Below, piece after piece: positions 8,457 through 17,806 of a stretch of 64,000 nt of DNA. This DNA comes from Flavobacterium sp. DG2-3 (GTDB lineage Bacteria; Bacteroidota; Bacteroidia; Flavobacteriales; Flavobacteriaceae). Under the pieces are notes generated by a model. The model searched no databases and was not told the DNA's origin. It saw only the letters and a program-made list of their open reading frames with translations. Position numbers and translations under genes: made by a program. The stretch is taken from NCBI RefSeq assembly GCF_030730925.1, contig NZ_JAVAMB010000005.1, positions 124,001-188,000 of the forward strand, written 5' to 3'. Position 1 is the first letter of the stretch. Every line of letters starts with the position of its first letter.

Positions 8457-9431
8457 ATGTCAATTTTTGATAAAAGAATCAATTATAAACCTTTTGAATA
8501 TCCTGAGGTTCTGCAATTTACCGAAGCTATTAATAAAGCTTACTGGGTACACACTGAAGTAGATTTTACTGCCGATACGCAAGACTTTCATGCGCATTTA
8601 AATCTGGCAGAAAAAACGGCAATCAAAAATAGCTTATTGGCAATTGCGCAAATTGAGGTAGCTGTAAAAAGTTTTTGGGGTAATATATACGAGCATTTTC
8701 CAAAACCAGAATTCAACGGACTTGGAACTACTTTTGCAGAATGTGAATTTAGACATTCAGAAGCGTATTCTCGTTTATTAGAAGTTTTAGGTTATAATGA
8801 CGAATTCGAAAAATTATTGGACGTTCCTGTGATTCGCAGACGTGTAGATTATCTTTCGAATGTATTAAAAGACACAAAGTCTCAGGACAACAGAAAATAC
8901 ATGGTTTCGCTGATTTTGTTCAGTATTTTGATCGAAAACGTGTCTTTATTCAGTCAGTTTGCCATTTTATTGTCGTTCACAAGATTCAAAGGATATATGA
9001 AGAATGTGAGCAATATTATTGCTTGGACTTCAATCGACGAACAGATTCATGCGAATGGTGGAATTTACATCATCAATAAAATTCGTGAAGAATTTCCAGA
9101 ATATTTTGATGCGACAACTTTAGAATTAATTAGAGAAACTGTAAAAGAATCAATTACTGTTGAAGCCGATATTTTGGATTGGATTTTTGAAGATGGAGCA
9201 GTTGAAACAATAAATAAAGAAGATTTGGTAAACTTCATGAAATTTAGAATTGATGAAAGTTTGAAACAAATTAACATCGAACCTATTTTTAATGTTTCTC
9301 CAGATGAATATTCAAAAATGACTTGGTTTGAAGAAGAGGTTTTTGCCAACAGTCTAGACGATTTCTTTGCAAAACGTCCTGTCGAATATACGAAACACGA
9401 TAAGAGTATCACAGCAAACGATCTTTTTTAA
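8457..9431 (+). CDS. nrdB: Ribonucleotide reductase class I small subunit (class Id type)
   Basis: 324 residues. Holds the dimetal-oxygen cofactor that starts radical chemistry for reducing ribonucleotides to deoxyribonucleotides. The six ligands of the diiron/dimanganese fold are visible: Glu67, Glu97, His100 (ECEFRH), Glu160 (LIENVS), Glu195 and His198 (DEQIH). Tyr104 lies four residues after His100. That number equals the Tyr of the F. johnsoniae class Id enzyme, which uses a dimanganese cofactor activated by superoxide without NrdI; I infer class Id here from this match and the genus. There is no N-terminal ATP cone. nrdA follows after 18 bases, so the two form one operon. Confidence 0.95.
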   Translation: MSIFDKRINYKPFEYPEVLQFTEAINKAYWVHTEVDFTADTQDFHAHLNLAEKTAIKNSLLAIAQIEVAVKSFWGNIYEHFPKPEFNGLGTTFAECEFRHSEAYSRLLEVLGYNDEFEKLLDVPVIRRRVDYLSNVLKDTKSQDNRKYMVSLILFSILIENVSLFSQFAILLSFTRFKGYMKNVSNIIAWTSIDEQIHANGGIYIINKIREEFPEYFDATTLELIRETVKESITVEADILDWIFEDGAVETINKEDLVNFMKFRIDESLKQINIEPIFNVSPDEYSKMTWFEEEVFANSLDDFFAKRPVEYTKHDKSITANDLF

Positions 9432-9449
9432 TACAAGCCCATAATACAC

Positions 9450-11147
9450 ATGAATACGATAGACACAAACCCAGCAAATACTAATTTTGAGCCACAAAAT
9501 GACAGCAAAATGTGGTGGAAAAATTCTGAAAGTGAACAGATTTTAAACCGCGGTTATCTTCTAAAAGGAGAAACTGTAGAGGGAGCGATCGATAGAATTT
9601 GTACTGCCGCAGCTAGAAGATTGTACAAGCCAGAATTGAAAGAATCTTTCATGGAAATGATCGAAAGAGGCTGGATGAGTATCAGTTCCCCAGTTTGGGC
9701 CAATATGGGAACAGAAAGAGGTTTGCCAATTTCTTGTTTTAATGTGCATGTCCCAGATAAAATTGAAGGCATTACGCATAAGCTTGGAGAGGTAATTATG
9801 CAGACGAAAATTGGAGGTGGAACTTCTGGTTACTTTGGTGAATTACGCGAACGCGGGAGTGCTGTAACAGATAACGGAAAGAGTAGTGGAGCAGTAAGTT
9901 TTATGAAGCTTTTTGATACGGCAATGGACACGATTTCTCAAGGTGGAGTTCGTCGTGGTGCATTTGCAGCTTATTTGGATGTGGATCACCCGGATATCGA
10001 AGAGTTTTTGAAAATTAAAAGTATCGGAAACCCAATTCAGAACTTGTTTACTGGAATCTGCGTGCCAGATTACTGGATGCAGGAAATGATTGACGGTGAT
10101 GCAGAAAAAAGACAAATTTGGGCTAAAGTATTAGAAAGCCGTCAGCAAAAAGGGTTGCCTTATATTTTCTTTAGTGACAATGTAAATAAAAATAAACCAC
10201 AAGTTTACAAAGACCAGAATCTTAGAATCAATGCCAGTAATTTATGCAGCGAGATTATGCTTCCGTCAACTCATGATGAATCATTTATCTGCTGTTTGTC
10301 TTCTATGAACTTAGAATTATATGAAGAATGGAAAGATACGGAAGCAGTAAAACTAGCGATCTTTTTCTTAGATGCCGTTTTGCAAGAATTTATCGAAAAA
10401 ACAGAAGGCAACTATTATCTTTCGGCAGCGAATAAATTTGCTAAAAGACACCGTGCACTTGGCTTAGGCGTTTTAGGATGGCATTCTTATTTGCAGAAAA
10501 ACATGATTCCGTTTGAAGGAATGGAAGCAAAAATGAAAACGACAGAGATTTTCAAACATATTAGCGATAAAGCCGACAAAGCAAGTCAGGAATTGGCTAG
10601 AATTTATGGCGAACCAGAATTGTTAAAAGGTTACGGAAGACGTAATACGACAACAATGGCAATTGCTCCAACAACATCTTCTTCGGCAATTTTAGGACAA
10701 ACTTCGCCAGGAATTGAGCCTTTCAGCAGTAATTATTATAAAGCTGGATTAAGCAAAGGTAATTTTATGCGTAAAAATAAATACCTTAAAAAACTGTTGG
10801 AAGAAAAAGGCTTGGATAACGAAGAAGTTTGGAGAGGAATTATGCTAAACGGAGGAAGTGTCCAGCATATGGAACAATTGACTCAAGCTGAAAAAGATGT
10901 TTTTAAGACATTTAAAGAAATCAGCCAATTGGAAATTGTACAGCAAGCAGGAATTCGTCAGAAGTTTGTAGATCAAGGACAAAGTTTAAATCTTAATATT
11001 CCAGCCGAATTGGCAATTAAAGATGTAAACCGTTTAATGATCGAAGCTTGGCAGCAAGGAGTAAAAAGTTTGTACTACCAAAGAAGCCAAAGTGTTTCTA
11101 AAGAATTGGTTACAAGTCTTGTTTCGTGCAGCAGCTGCGAATCATAA
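9450..11147 (+). CDS. nrdA: Ribonucleotide reductase class I large subunit without ATP cone
   Basis: 565 residues, much shorter than E. coli NrdA (761) because the N-terminal ATP-cone activity regulator is missing. The catalytic core is complete: Cys96 (PISCFN), Asn264-Cys266-Glu268 (NLCSE) and Cys281 (FICCLSS) form the active site. The YY pair near the end (SLYYQRSQ) is the radical relay, and the C-terminal CSSC (560-563) is the thioredoxin/glutaredoxin-shuttled redox pair. The lack of an ATP cone means overall on/off control by dATP through this domain is absent. That fits the class Id pairing and raises the weight of transcriptional control by the upstream box cluster. A strong terminator follows. 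Confidence 0.96.
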   Translation: MNTIDTNPANTNFEPQNDSKMWWKNSESEQILNRGYLLKGETVEGAIDRICTAAARRLYKPELKESFMEMIERGWMSISSPVWANMGTERGLPISCFNVHVPDKIEGITHKLGEVIMQTKIGGGTSGYFGELRERGSAVTDNGKSSGAVSFMKLFDTAMDTISQGGVRRGAFAAYLDVDHPDIEEFLKIKSIGNPIQNLFTGICVPDYWMQEMIDGDAEKRQIWAKVLESRQQKGLPYIFFSDNVNKNKPQVYKDQNLRINASNLCSEIMLPSTHDESFICCLSSMNLELYEEWKDTEAVKLAIFFLDAVLQEFIEKTEGNYYLSAANKFAKRHRALGLGVLGWHSYLQKNMIPFEGMEAKMKTTEIFKHISDKADKASQELARIYGEPELLKGYGRRNTTTMAIAPTTSSSAILGQTSPGIEPFSSNYYKAGLSKGNFMRKNKYLKKLLEEKGLDNEEVWRGIMLNGGSVQHMEQLTQAEKDVFKTFKEISQLEIVQQAGIRQKFVDQGQSLNLNIPAELAIKDVNRLMIEAWQQGVKSLYYQRSQSVSKELVTSLVSCSSCES

Positions 11148-11155
11148 ATATCATA

Positions 11156-11186
11156 AAACCGGATCTTCTTAGATTCGGTTTTTTTA
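11156..11186 (+). terminator. Rho-independent terminator after nrdA
   Basis: AACCGGATCT and AGATTCGGTT pair (one G-T) around a TCTT loop, followed directly by a run of T. It begins 9 bases after the nrdA stop. Confidence 0.85.
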
Positions 11187-11657
11187 TGTTGTGAATTTTA
11201 CCACAAAGATTCGCTAAGATTAAGCAGAGGAACGCAAAGAGTTTTCCGCAGATTCTACAGATTTAAACAGATTTTTAAATAAAGTACTTTTGCGCTGTAT
11301 GATTCCCATACTGTTTGTCAATGTCGACGAAGGAGACATCTTAGCAAGTAGCTCCGCAAAGTTTTTTTGCCACGACTCGAGCGATAGCGAACTGGCGAAG
11401 CAATTCACGAATTTCGCTAATTATTTTTAGCCACAGATTAAAATGATTCTCACAGATTTTAATCCTTTTAATCTGTGCAATCTGTGGCTAAACAAAAAGA
11501 AATTTGTGAAATTCGTGTAATTCGTGGCAAAAAAACTTAGAGCCATTGCGTCTTAGTGGCAACTCTATTTTTTTAAGGTTAAGCTAATTTAATTCTCATA
11601 AAATCTTAATTTAGTACCCAAATTCTATCATCCAAAATCTTATAAATACCACCTCAA
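11187..11657. other. Intergenic region filled with direct and inverted repeat fragments
   Basis: 470 bases between nrdA and the antiporter gene with no credible gene. It is packed with short repeated words (CACAGATT, AATCTGTG, TTCGCTAA, GTGGCAA) arranged as nested inverted repeats, which resemble the repeats left of 3.3 kb. A 62-codon minus-strand frame (11220-11408) lies in this repeat matter and is not called. Confidence 0.65.
11360..11537. repeat. Large nested inverted repeat between nrdA and the antiporter gene
   Basis: The outer perfect arms are 16 bases (AGTTTTTTTGCCACGA at 11360-11375; complement at 11522-11537). The inner perfect arms are 13 bases (TTAGCCACAGATT at 11427-11439; complement at 11479-11491). 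Imperfect AATTCACGAATTTC/GAAATTCGTGTAATT arms lie between them. The whole 178 bases could fold into one long cruciform or RNA hairpin. It shares the words CAGATT and ATCTGTG with the repeat at 3144-3274, so it may be a related dispersed element. Confidence 0.75.
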
Positions 11658-13262
11658 ATGGAGAATATTACCGTTATTATAATGTTGCTTTTTGGCGTTG
11701 CTTTTCTTAGCCTTGTTAGTAAAAGATATAATTTCCCAATTCCAATTGTTTTGGTTTTATGCGGTGTTGTTATTAGCGTTGTTCCTGGACTTCCTGTGAT
11801 TGCGCTGAGTCCAGAAATCGTTTTTATCGTATTTCTTCCGCCACTTCTGTATCACGCTGCGTGGCATACTAGCTGGTCTGATTTTAAACAATCGATTCGT
11901 CCGATCACTTTTGCTGCTGTTGGTTTGGTGTTTTTTACAACAGGATTGGTTGCTGTGGTAGCACATTGGCTTATAGATGATATCTCTTGGCCGTTAGCGT
12001 TTTTGCTTGGTGCAATTGTTTCGCCTCCCGATGCGGTTTCAGCAACAGCAATTACAAAAGGTTTAGGACTTAATCCGAGATTGATTGCTATTTTGGAAGG
12101 AGAAAGTTTAGTAAACGATGCTAGTGGACTTGTAGCGTACAAATATGCTCTTACAGCGATTACTGCTGGAAATTTTGTTTTATGGCAGGCAGGATTAAAT
12201 TTTGTACTAATGTCGGCTTTGGGTATCGCAATAGGTTTGGCTGTCGGTTATGTCATGTATTATATTCATAAAAGATTTGTTTGCGACGATATTATCGAGG
12301 TTACGCTTACTTTATTGACGCCATTTGCATCGTATTTGCTTGCAGAGCACTTTGAAGGTTCAGGAGTTTTGGCTGTTGTAACGACAGGTCTTTTTCTGGC
12401 GGCAAGGTCGGGAGCAATCTTTTCTCACGAAAGCCGAATTATGACCAATACGATTTGGGATGTATTAAATAATATTTTGAACGGTCTGATCTTTATTTTA
12501 ATCGGACTCCAATTGAGGCAAATTATAGACGGAATCAGTAATTATTCTGGAAATTCGTTATTTATTTGGGGTGCGGTTATAAGTATTGTGGTTATTTTGG
12601 TTCGTTTTTTATGGGTAATTCCAGCAACTCTTATTCCGAGAATGATTAGTAAAAGAATTCGCGAAAAAGAAGAATTTGATTATCGAAATATGATCATTTT
12701 TGGATGGTCAGGAATGCGTGGCGTTGTTTCTATGGCCGCTGCTTTGGCGCTTCCGCTAATGCTGAACAAAACAGAAGAGTTTCCACTTCGAAATTTAATT
12801 ATATATTTAGTTTTCTGCGTTATATTGTCCACTTTGGTTATACAAGGTCTTACGCTTCCGTGGCTGATTAAAAAGCTTAAAATTGAGCGTTATTCAATTC
12901 TTGCAGAAGAGTATAACATTCGTAATGTAATAGTTTCGGAAACCATTGCACATATCGAAGATAATTTCTCATTATTGAATGGCGAATTGCTTCACAACAT
13001 TAAAAGCAAATACGAAGTAAAATTTAACCGTTTGCAAAAGACAGAACTTCCAGCAAATTTCTTCGGAAATGGAAAACTTCTTGGTGGTGAAATTTTTAAT
13101 GATTTTACCAAAATTCAAATCGATCTGCTAAATGTAGAGCGTTCAAAATTAGAATCAATGCATAAATCAGGCTCAGTAAACGAAGAAATATTTCGTAAAA
13201 TTGAAAAAGAATTAGATTTGGAAGAAACCCGTCTGTGGATGGAAATGTATGAGGAAAACTAA
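11658..13262 (+). CDS. Na+/H+ antiporter, CPA1 family
   Basis: 534 residues. About twelve hydrophobic spans fill residues 1-410, followed by a charged cytoplasmic tail rich in Glu, Lys and Leu (~415-534), the layout of bacterial NhaP/YjcE-type antiporters. The ion-site motifs are SPPDAVSATA (~122-131) and EGESLVNDASGL (~146-157), where the Asn-Asp pair marks electroneutral CPA1 exchangers. Expected role: inner-membrane exchange of cytoplasmic Na+ (or K+) for H+, for pH and salt balance. It stands alone between two inverted-repeat regions. Confidence 0.93.
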   Translation: MENITVIIMLLFGVAFLSLVSKRYNFPIPIVLVLCGVVISVVPGLPVIALSPEIVFIVFLPPLLYHAAWHTSWSDFKQSIRPITFAAVGLVFFTTGLVAVVAHWLIDDISWPLAFLLGAIVSPPDAVSATAITKGLGLNPRLIAILEGESLVNDASGLVAYKYALTAITAGNFVLWQAGLNFVLMSALGIAIGLAVGYVMYYIHKRFVCDDIIEVTLTLLTPFASYLLAEHFEGSGVLAVVTTGLFLAARSGAIFSHESRIMTNTIWDVLNNILNGLIFILIGLQLRQIIDGISNYSGNSLFIWGAVISIVVILVRFLWVIPATLIPRMISKRIREKEEFDYRNMIIFGWSGMRGVVSMAAALALPLMLNKTEEFPLRNLIIYLVFCVILSTLVIQGLTLPWLIKKLKIERYSILAEEYNIRNVIVSETIAHIEDNFSLLNGELLHNIKSKYEVKFNRLQKTELPANFFGNGKLLGGEIFNDFTKIQIDLLNVERSKLESMHKSGSVNEEIFRKIEKELDLEETRLWMEMYEEN

Positions 13263-13270
13263 TATTATTT

Positions 13271-13370
13271 ATGAATTATGAGTTATAAATTATGAATTAT
13301 AAATTTATTCTTTGCGTAAATACGATCAAAGTCATAATCCACAATTCATAACTCATAATTCATAACTCAT
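13271..13370. repeat. Inverted repeat between the convergent antiporter and MutS-like genes
   Basis: Left arm 13271-13291 (ATGAATTATGAGTTATAAATT) pairs at 20 of 21 positions with 13343-13363, and each arm carries extra ATGAATTATGA-type units. The right arm touches the stop codon of the minus-strand gene. Lying between two genes that end toward each other, it may serve as a bidirectional terminator or transcript end, but it has no clear U-run. Confidence 0.7.
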
Positions 13371-15166
13371 TAAATAACTCCCATTTTCTGCATTAAGAAA
13401 GTCGCGCTTTTGTTTTTGCAGATTCCGTTTCGGAGTTTGTAATCGAAGTGCAAATCGTTATTTTGAATTTCAACTTCAAAACATTGATTGGTTAAAATTT
13501 CAGGAAATTCGTTTGTTGTTAGGCAAACTTCTATGTCGTGAGTTGCGATGGCGCCAATAGCTTTTTTCGAAATTATTTTCTTAACCACTTCAATTGTTCC
13601 GTTTCTTTTGTCATCAGAATTTGTACCTCTTAAAATTTCATCTAATAAAACAAAAGCAGGCTGATTTTCAAGCGCATCCATGATCTGTTTTAAACGTTTA
13701 ATTTCAGCAAAGAAATAAGATTCGCTATCCGATAAAGAATCTGATAATCGCATTGAAACTAATACTGGAAGTGGATGAACTTTAGCTTCTGAAGCACAAA
13801 TAACTGATCCAATTCCACTCAATACCATATTGATTCCTAAGCTTCTCAAAAATGTGCTTTTTCCAGACATGTTCGATCCAGTTAAAATCACGAAAGATTG
13901 CGGGTAAAATTGCGTATCATTTCCAATTCTTGTTGCAGGATTAAGCAACGGATGGCTCAAGTTTTTAAACTCAATTTTATATTCAGAATTGATTTCTGGG
14001 AAAACAAAATCATCGTTGTTATACGCTAAATTGGCTAAACTATTTAGGGCTTCAATTTCGCCAATAATAGAAATCCAATGGTTCATTTCAGAAGCATAAT
14101 CTTCTTTCCATTTTAATAATGCTTTTAAAACATGAAGATTGAATAAAAATGTTCCGTTGAATAAAGTCGCGGTAACAAAATTATTTATAGTATCCATTCT
14201 CGAAAATAACTCAGAAAGCTGTTTTAAGTGCTGGCTAGCTTTGGCATTTTTAAAATTAAGCTGTTGCTGTAAATGAAGTAGCTTTTTGGATTGGAAAGAC
14301 TCGCGTTCAATTTTTTCAATCAGTAAACTGTATTGTTTTATGATTTTATCAACGTTGTCTGCTTTTGCTATTTCCGACTGGATCCTTTTTAGACATCTTC
14401 CTAAAACAATCAGATTAGCAATAAAAATGTATGTCAGATAAGAAAGTATAATGGTTTTAGAAGTGATAAAATAAGCCGCTAAAAATCCAAAAAAAGTTAC
14501 AGGAAGAATAATTGAAAGTGCAACTAGAACTTTAGGTAATGAATTGTTTTGAAAAGAAGTCCAATGTTTTATGGCTTCATAAGAAGCTTTGGAATCATTG
14601 CCAATAATGGCAAGCGCTTGAAATTCTTGTCTCCAGTCTATTTTGCTTTTCAATTCGTTAACCGATTCCTGATTTTCTAAAATTTCAGTTTCAGGCAACG
14701 TATGAAGCAATAGTTCTGCAAGCGTTTTTTTTCCGATAAAAGAAGCTGTTCTGTTGAGATTTTGAAATAAAGAATGTTCTCCAAAAATATCCAAATCGTA
14801 CGCATAAGGATGATGAAAATCGATGAACTCGACGCCATTTTCAAAAGGTGTTTTTTCTCTTTTTAAGAAAGCAATTTCGTTTTGGTTAATTTTCAAAAGC
14901 GTTTCGGCCAGTAATTTTTTGAAAGAAAGCCTAGAATGTATTCGCATTAAAAAAAGAAAACCAGCAAAAGATAAAACAGCTAGAATGACATAAAGTATTT
15001 GATCTGTTTTGATGTAATAAAACATAAAAAACAAGAAAAGAAAAATACTTAATAGCCTCAAAAGACTTATGCTGTTATATTTTTTGTTGGTTTTATTATA
15101 GATTTCTGAGTATTTTGTAACGTTGTCTGTATATGCTTTCATTCTAATATTTTGCTTGAAATACAA
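13370..15166 (-). CDS. Membrane-anchored MutS-like ATPase
   Basis: 598 residues. Two pairs of hydrophobic spans (residues ~34-76 and ~215-260) surround a MutS-core-like helical region. The C-terminal MutS ATPase domain has Walker A TGSNMSGKST (~430-440), Walker B FVLLDEILRGTNSDD and the ATHD switch. The N-terminal mismatch-binding and connector domains of MutS are absent, so it should not do standard mismatch repair. This membrane-bound subfamily is common in Bacteroidota and its role is not established. The start could be Met9 (MKAYTD), which lacks the basic aromatic prefix. Confidence 0.85.
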   Translation of the reverse strand: MYFKQNIRMKAYTDNVTKYSEIYNKTNKKYNSISLLRLLSIFLFLFFMFYYIKTDQILYVILAVLSFAGFLFLMRIHSRLSFKKLLAETLLKINQNEIAFLKREKTPFENGVEFIDFHHPYAYDLDIFGEHSLFQNLNRTASFIGKKTLAELLLHTLPETEILENQESVNELKSKIDWRQEFQALAIIGNDSKASYEAIKHWTSFQNNSLPKVLVALSIILPVTFFGFLAAYFITSKTIILSYLTYIFIANLIVLGRCLKRIQSEIAKADNVDKIIKQYSLLIEKIERESFQSKKLLHLQQQLNFKNAKASQHLKQLSELFSRMDTINNFVTATLFNGTFLFNLHVLKALLKWKEDYASEMNHWISIIGEIEALNSLANLAYNNDDFVFPEINSEYKIEFKNLSHPLLNPATRIGNDTQFYPQSFVILTGSNMSGKSTFLRSLGINMVLSGIGSVICASEAKVHPLPVLVSMRLSDSLSDSESYFFAEIKRLKQIMDALENQPAFVLLDEILRGTNSDDKRNGTIEVVKKIISKKAIGAIATHDIEVCLTTNEFPEILTNQCFEVEIQNNDLHFDYKLRNGICKNKSATFLMQKMGVI

Positions 15167-15203
15167 ATATAGCTTTTAAGTTACAAAATCATCATTTATT
15201 ACA

Positions 15204-16037
15204 TTAATCTTCATGCATAACCAAAATCGGAATCTGAACTTCTTTGGTAATCTTTTTGGTAAAACTTGAATCAAAAAGACTTTCAAAGAAAGAGCGTTTG
15301 TGTGTTATGGTAGTCAGAATATCAATGTCTTTATACAACACAAAATCGAGAATGGTTTCTTTTACATCATCACTTGGCAATACAAGAAATTCCACATTTT
15401 CTGCTGCAAACTCACTTTCAAATTCTTTTCGTACTTGATCTGTCACATCAGAATTAGATGTTTTGACATATAAACTTTTGACTTTAGCGTCCGTTTTTTT
15501 AGCAATTTTCAGAATCTTTTTCAGTTCTTTTTTATCTTTTTCGCGATAGCGCGTAGTAAAACCAATCGTTTTTACTTTTTTAAATTTAGCATCAATAGGA
15601 ACACACAAAACCGGAACTTCAACTCCAGAAATTACAGATTCGGTATTTGATCCCGTAAAGAATTTTGTCCAGTCAGAAACGCTGTTGGTACCCATAATTA
15701 CAAAATCTATTTGATCTTCTTCTACGGCATTTTTCAGGTTGTAAATCAGATCGCCATCCATTAAACGGTGTTTGATAACAATATCATCTAATTTGCGCTC
15801 AGCAGCAATTTCTCGAAGTTTAGGGATTTCATCTTTAAACATTTCAAATTTTGCCAATTCAATTGAGCTGTAAATAGAAGCATAATTCTCTGGAAAGAAT
15901 TGGCTGTCGTAAACAGGAATCTCGAATGTATGAAGTAAGATTAGTTCGGCTTTTACGACTTTAGCAAATTCTAAAGCATGAACAAATGCATTGGTAGCAG
16001 CATCAGAGAAATCGGTTGGAAATAATATCTTTTTCAT
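15204..16037 (-). CDS. Tandem universal stress protein
   Basis: 277 residues made of two UspA folds, ~1-145 and ~150-277. The first opens MKKILFPTDFSDAATNAF and ends VPVLCVP; the second ends VQIPILVMHED. The nucleotide loop of the first domain is partly kept (MGTNSVSDWTKFFTGSNTESV), while the second lacks it. Cytoplasmic stress and starvation protein by family. A -7-like TAAATTTG lies 26-33 bases upstream, so it has its own promoter. Confidence 0.92.
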   Translation of the reverse strand: MKKILFPTDFSDAATNAFVHALEFAKVVKAELILLHTFEIPVYDSQFFPENYASIYSSIELAKFEMFKDEIPKLREIAAERKLDDIVIKHRLMDGDLIYNLKNAVEEDQIDFVIMGTNSVSDWTKFFTGSNTESVISGVEVPVLCVPIDAKFKKVKTIGFTTRYREKDKKELKKILKIAKKTDAKVKSLYVKTSNSDVTDQVRKEFESEFAAENVEFLVLPSDDVKETILDFVLYKDIDILTTITHKRSFFESLFDSSFTKKITKEVQIPILVMHED

Positions 16038-16062
16038 AGTATTAAGATTAAGGTTTGTCTCT

Positions 16063-16070
16063 CAAATTTA
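16063..16070 (-). promoter_or_regulatory. -7 promoter element of the Usp gene
   Basis: The minus strand reads TAAATTTG, matching TAnnTTTG, placed so that transcription would begin about 20 bases before the start codon. The -33 element is not obvious. Confidence 0.4.
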
Positions 16071-16205
16071 CTCATTCTGCGAAGAAATCAACCTGATATT
16101 TATCAGTATTTTAACACTTAATGATTTAAAAATATCAATTATTTTAAAGATTTCTTTAGCGAATGGACGATAAGCTGCTATAGAAAATAAATTACAGTTT
16201 TTTTA

Positions 16206-16213
16206 TACCTTTG
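16206..16213 (+). promoter_or_regulatory. -7 promoter element abutting mnmE
   Basis: TACCTTTG matches TAnnTTTG and ends 4 bases before the mnmE ATG. With the usual spacing, transcription would start at or within a base or two of the ATG, giving a leaderless or near-leaderless message. Confidence 0.5.
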
Positions 16214-16217
16214 CAGC

Positions 16218-17618
16218 ATGATAAATCAAGATTCTATAGTTGCTTTAGCTACGCCTTCTGGAGCTGGAGCCATTGCCATAATTCGTATTTCTGGAGCTGA
16301 TGCCATTACAATTGGTAATTCGGTTTTTAAATCTATTAAAAACAAAGATTTAACCAAGCAGAAAACGCATACGTTGCACTTAGGACATATTGTAGACGGG
16401 AGCAAAACGTTAGACGAAGTTTTGGTTTCGGTATTTAAAGGTCCGAACTCTTATACTGGTGAAAATACTATTGAAATTTCTTGCCATGGATCGACTTATA
16501 TTCAGCAGCAGATTATTCAGTTATTGCTTAGAAATGGCTGTAGAATGGCCGATGCGGGCGAATTTACCTTGAGAGCTTTTCTTAATGGGAAATTAGATTT
16601 ATCACAAGCAGAAGCAGTTGCCGATTTGATTTCGTCAGATAATGAAGCTTCTCATCAAATTGCAATGCAGCAAATGCGCGGCGGATTCAGTAATGAAATT
16701 GCCAAACTTAGAGAAGAACTTCTAAATTTTGCTTCTTTGATTGAATTGGAATTGGATTTTGCAGAAGAAGATGTGGAATTTGCTGATAGAACCCAATTTC
16801 ATGAATTATTAAACCGAATCGAATTTGTTTTAAAACGTTTAATTGATTCGTTTGCTGTTGGAAATGTAATCAAAAACGGAATTCCAGTTGCTATTGTCGG
16901 TGAGCCAAATGTTGGGAAATCGACTCTTTTAAATGCTTTGTTGAACGAAGAACGCGCAATTGTTTCGGACATTGCGGGAACAACTCGTGATACGATCGAA
17001 GACGAATTGGTTATTGGCGGAATCGGATTCAGATTTATTGATACTGCCGGAATTCGTGATACCAAAGATGTTGTAGAAAGCATCGGAATCAAGAAAACTT
17101 TCGAAAAAATCGATCAGGCTCAAGTTGTAATTTACTTATTTGACGGATTAAAATTCCAAGCTTCAAGTTCTGAATTTGTCAATGAAATTGAGCAGATTAA
17201 GAACAAATATCCGCTAAAACCGCTCCTTATTGTCGTTAATAAAAAAGATATTTTATCTGCTGAAGAAGTGGCCAATATTACGAATCAGTTAGAAAATCTA
17301 AATGCTAAACTGCTATTGATTTCTGCGAAAGAAAAAATAGGAGTAGAGGATTTAAAAAATGAATTATTGTCTTTTGTAAATACTGGCGCACTTCGCAACA
17401 ATGAAACCATTGTAACCAATACCAGACATTACGATTCATTATTAAAAGCTTTAGACGAAATCCAGAAAGTAAAATTTGGTTTAGAATCGGGTCTTTCAAG
17501 CGATTTAATGGCGCTTGATATTCGCGAAGCCTTATACCAATTTGGGTTGATTACCGGGCAGGTGTCAAACGACGAATTGCTGGGAAATATTTTTGCTAAT
17601 TTTTGCATCGGCAAATAA
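16218..17618 (+). CDS. mnmE: tRNA uridine-5-carboxymethylaminomethyl GTPase MnmE
   Basis: 466 residues, full length. With MnmG it modifies the wobble U34 of certain tRNAs. The N-terminal folate-binding domain (~1-120, starting DSIVALATPSGAGAIAIIR) is followed by the helical domain. The inserted Ras-like G domain has G1 GEPNVGKST, G2 DIAGTTRDT, G3 DTAGIRDT and G4 NKKD. The C-terminal motif FCIGK carries the essential Cys. All key residues are present. The promoter element next to the ATG supports this start. Confidence 0.98.
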   Translation: MINQDSIVALATPSGAGAIAIIRISGADAITIGNSVFKSIKNKDLTKQKTHTLHLGHIVDGSKTLDEVLVSVFKGPNSYTGENTIEISCHGSTYIQQQIIQLLLRNGCRMADAGEFTLRAFLNGKLDLSQAEAVADLISSDNEASHQIAMQQMRGGFSNEIAKLREELLNFASLIELELDFAEEDVEFADRTQFHELLNRIEFVLKRLIDSFAVGNVIKNGIPVAIVGEPNVGKSTLLNALLNEERAIVSDIAGTTRDTIEDELVIGGIGFRFIDTAGIRDTKDVVESIGIKKTFEKIDQAQVVIYLFDGLKFQASSSEFVNEIEQIKNKYPLKPLLIVVNKKDILSAEEVANITNQLENLNAKLLLISAKEKIGVEDLKNELLSFVNTGALRNNETIVTNTRHYDSLLKALDEIQKVKFGLESGLSSDLMALDIREALYQFGLITGQVSNDELLGNIFANFCIGK

Positions 17619-17806
17619 ATTTTGTAAAATTTTCACTGTTAACCTGTTTCTTAACCACTTTCATTAGGAGCCTTTAATGATATACTTTGTCATGTCATAA
17701 TACAAAAGTTTATGCATTATGTTATTTTTGAGTTAATATCGATTTGAAGATTTTTTCATGGAAGTTAAATTGATATTTTTAAAATCTAAAAATATACTTT
17801 TTAAAA

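Noticed and set aside
11220..11408. A 62-codon minus-strand frame
   Set aside because: Composed of inverted-repeat matter between nrdA and the antiporter gene.
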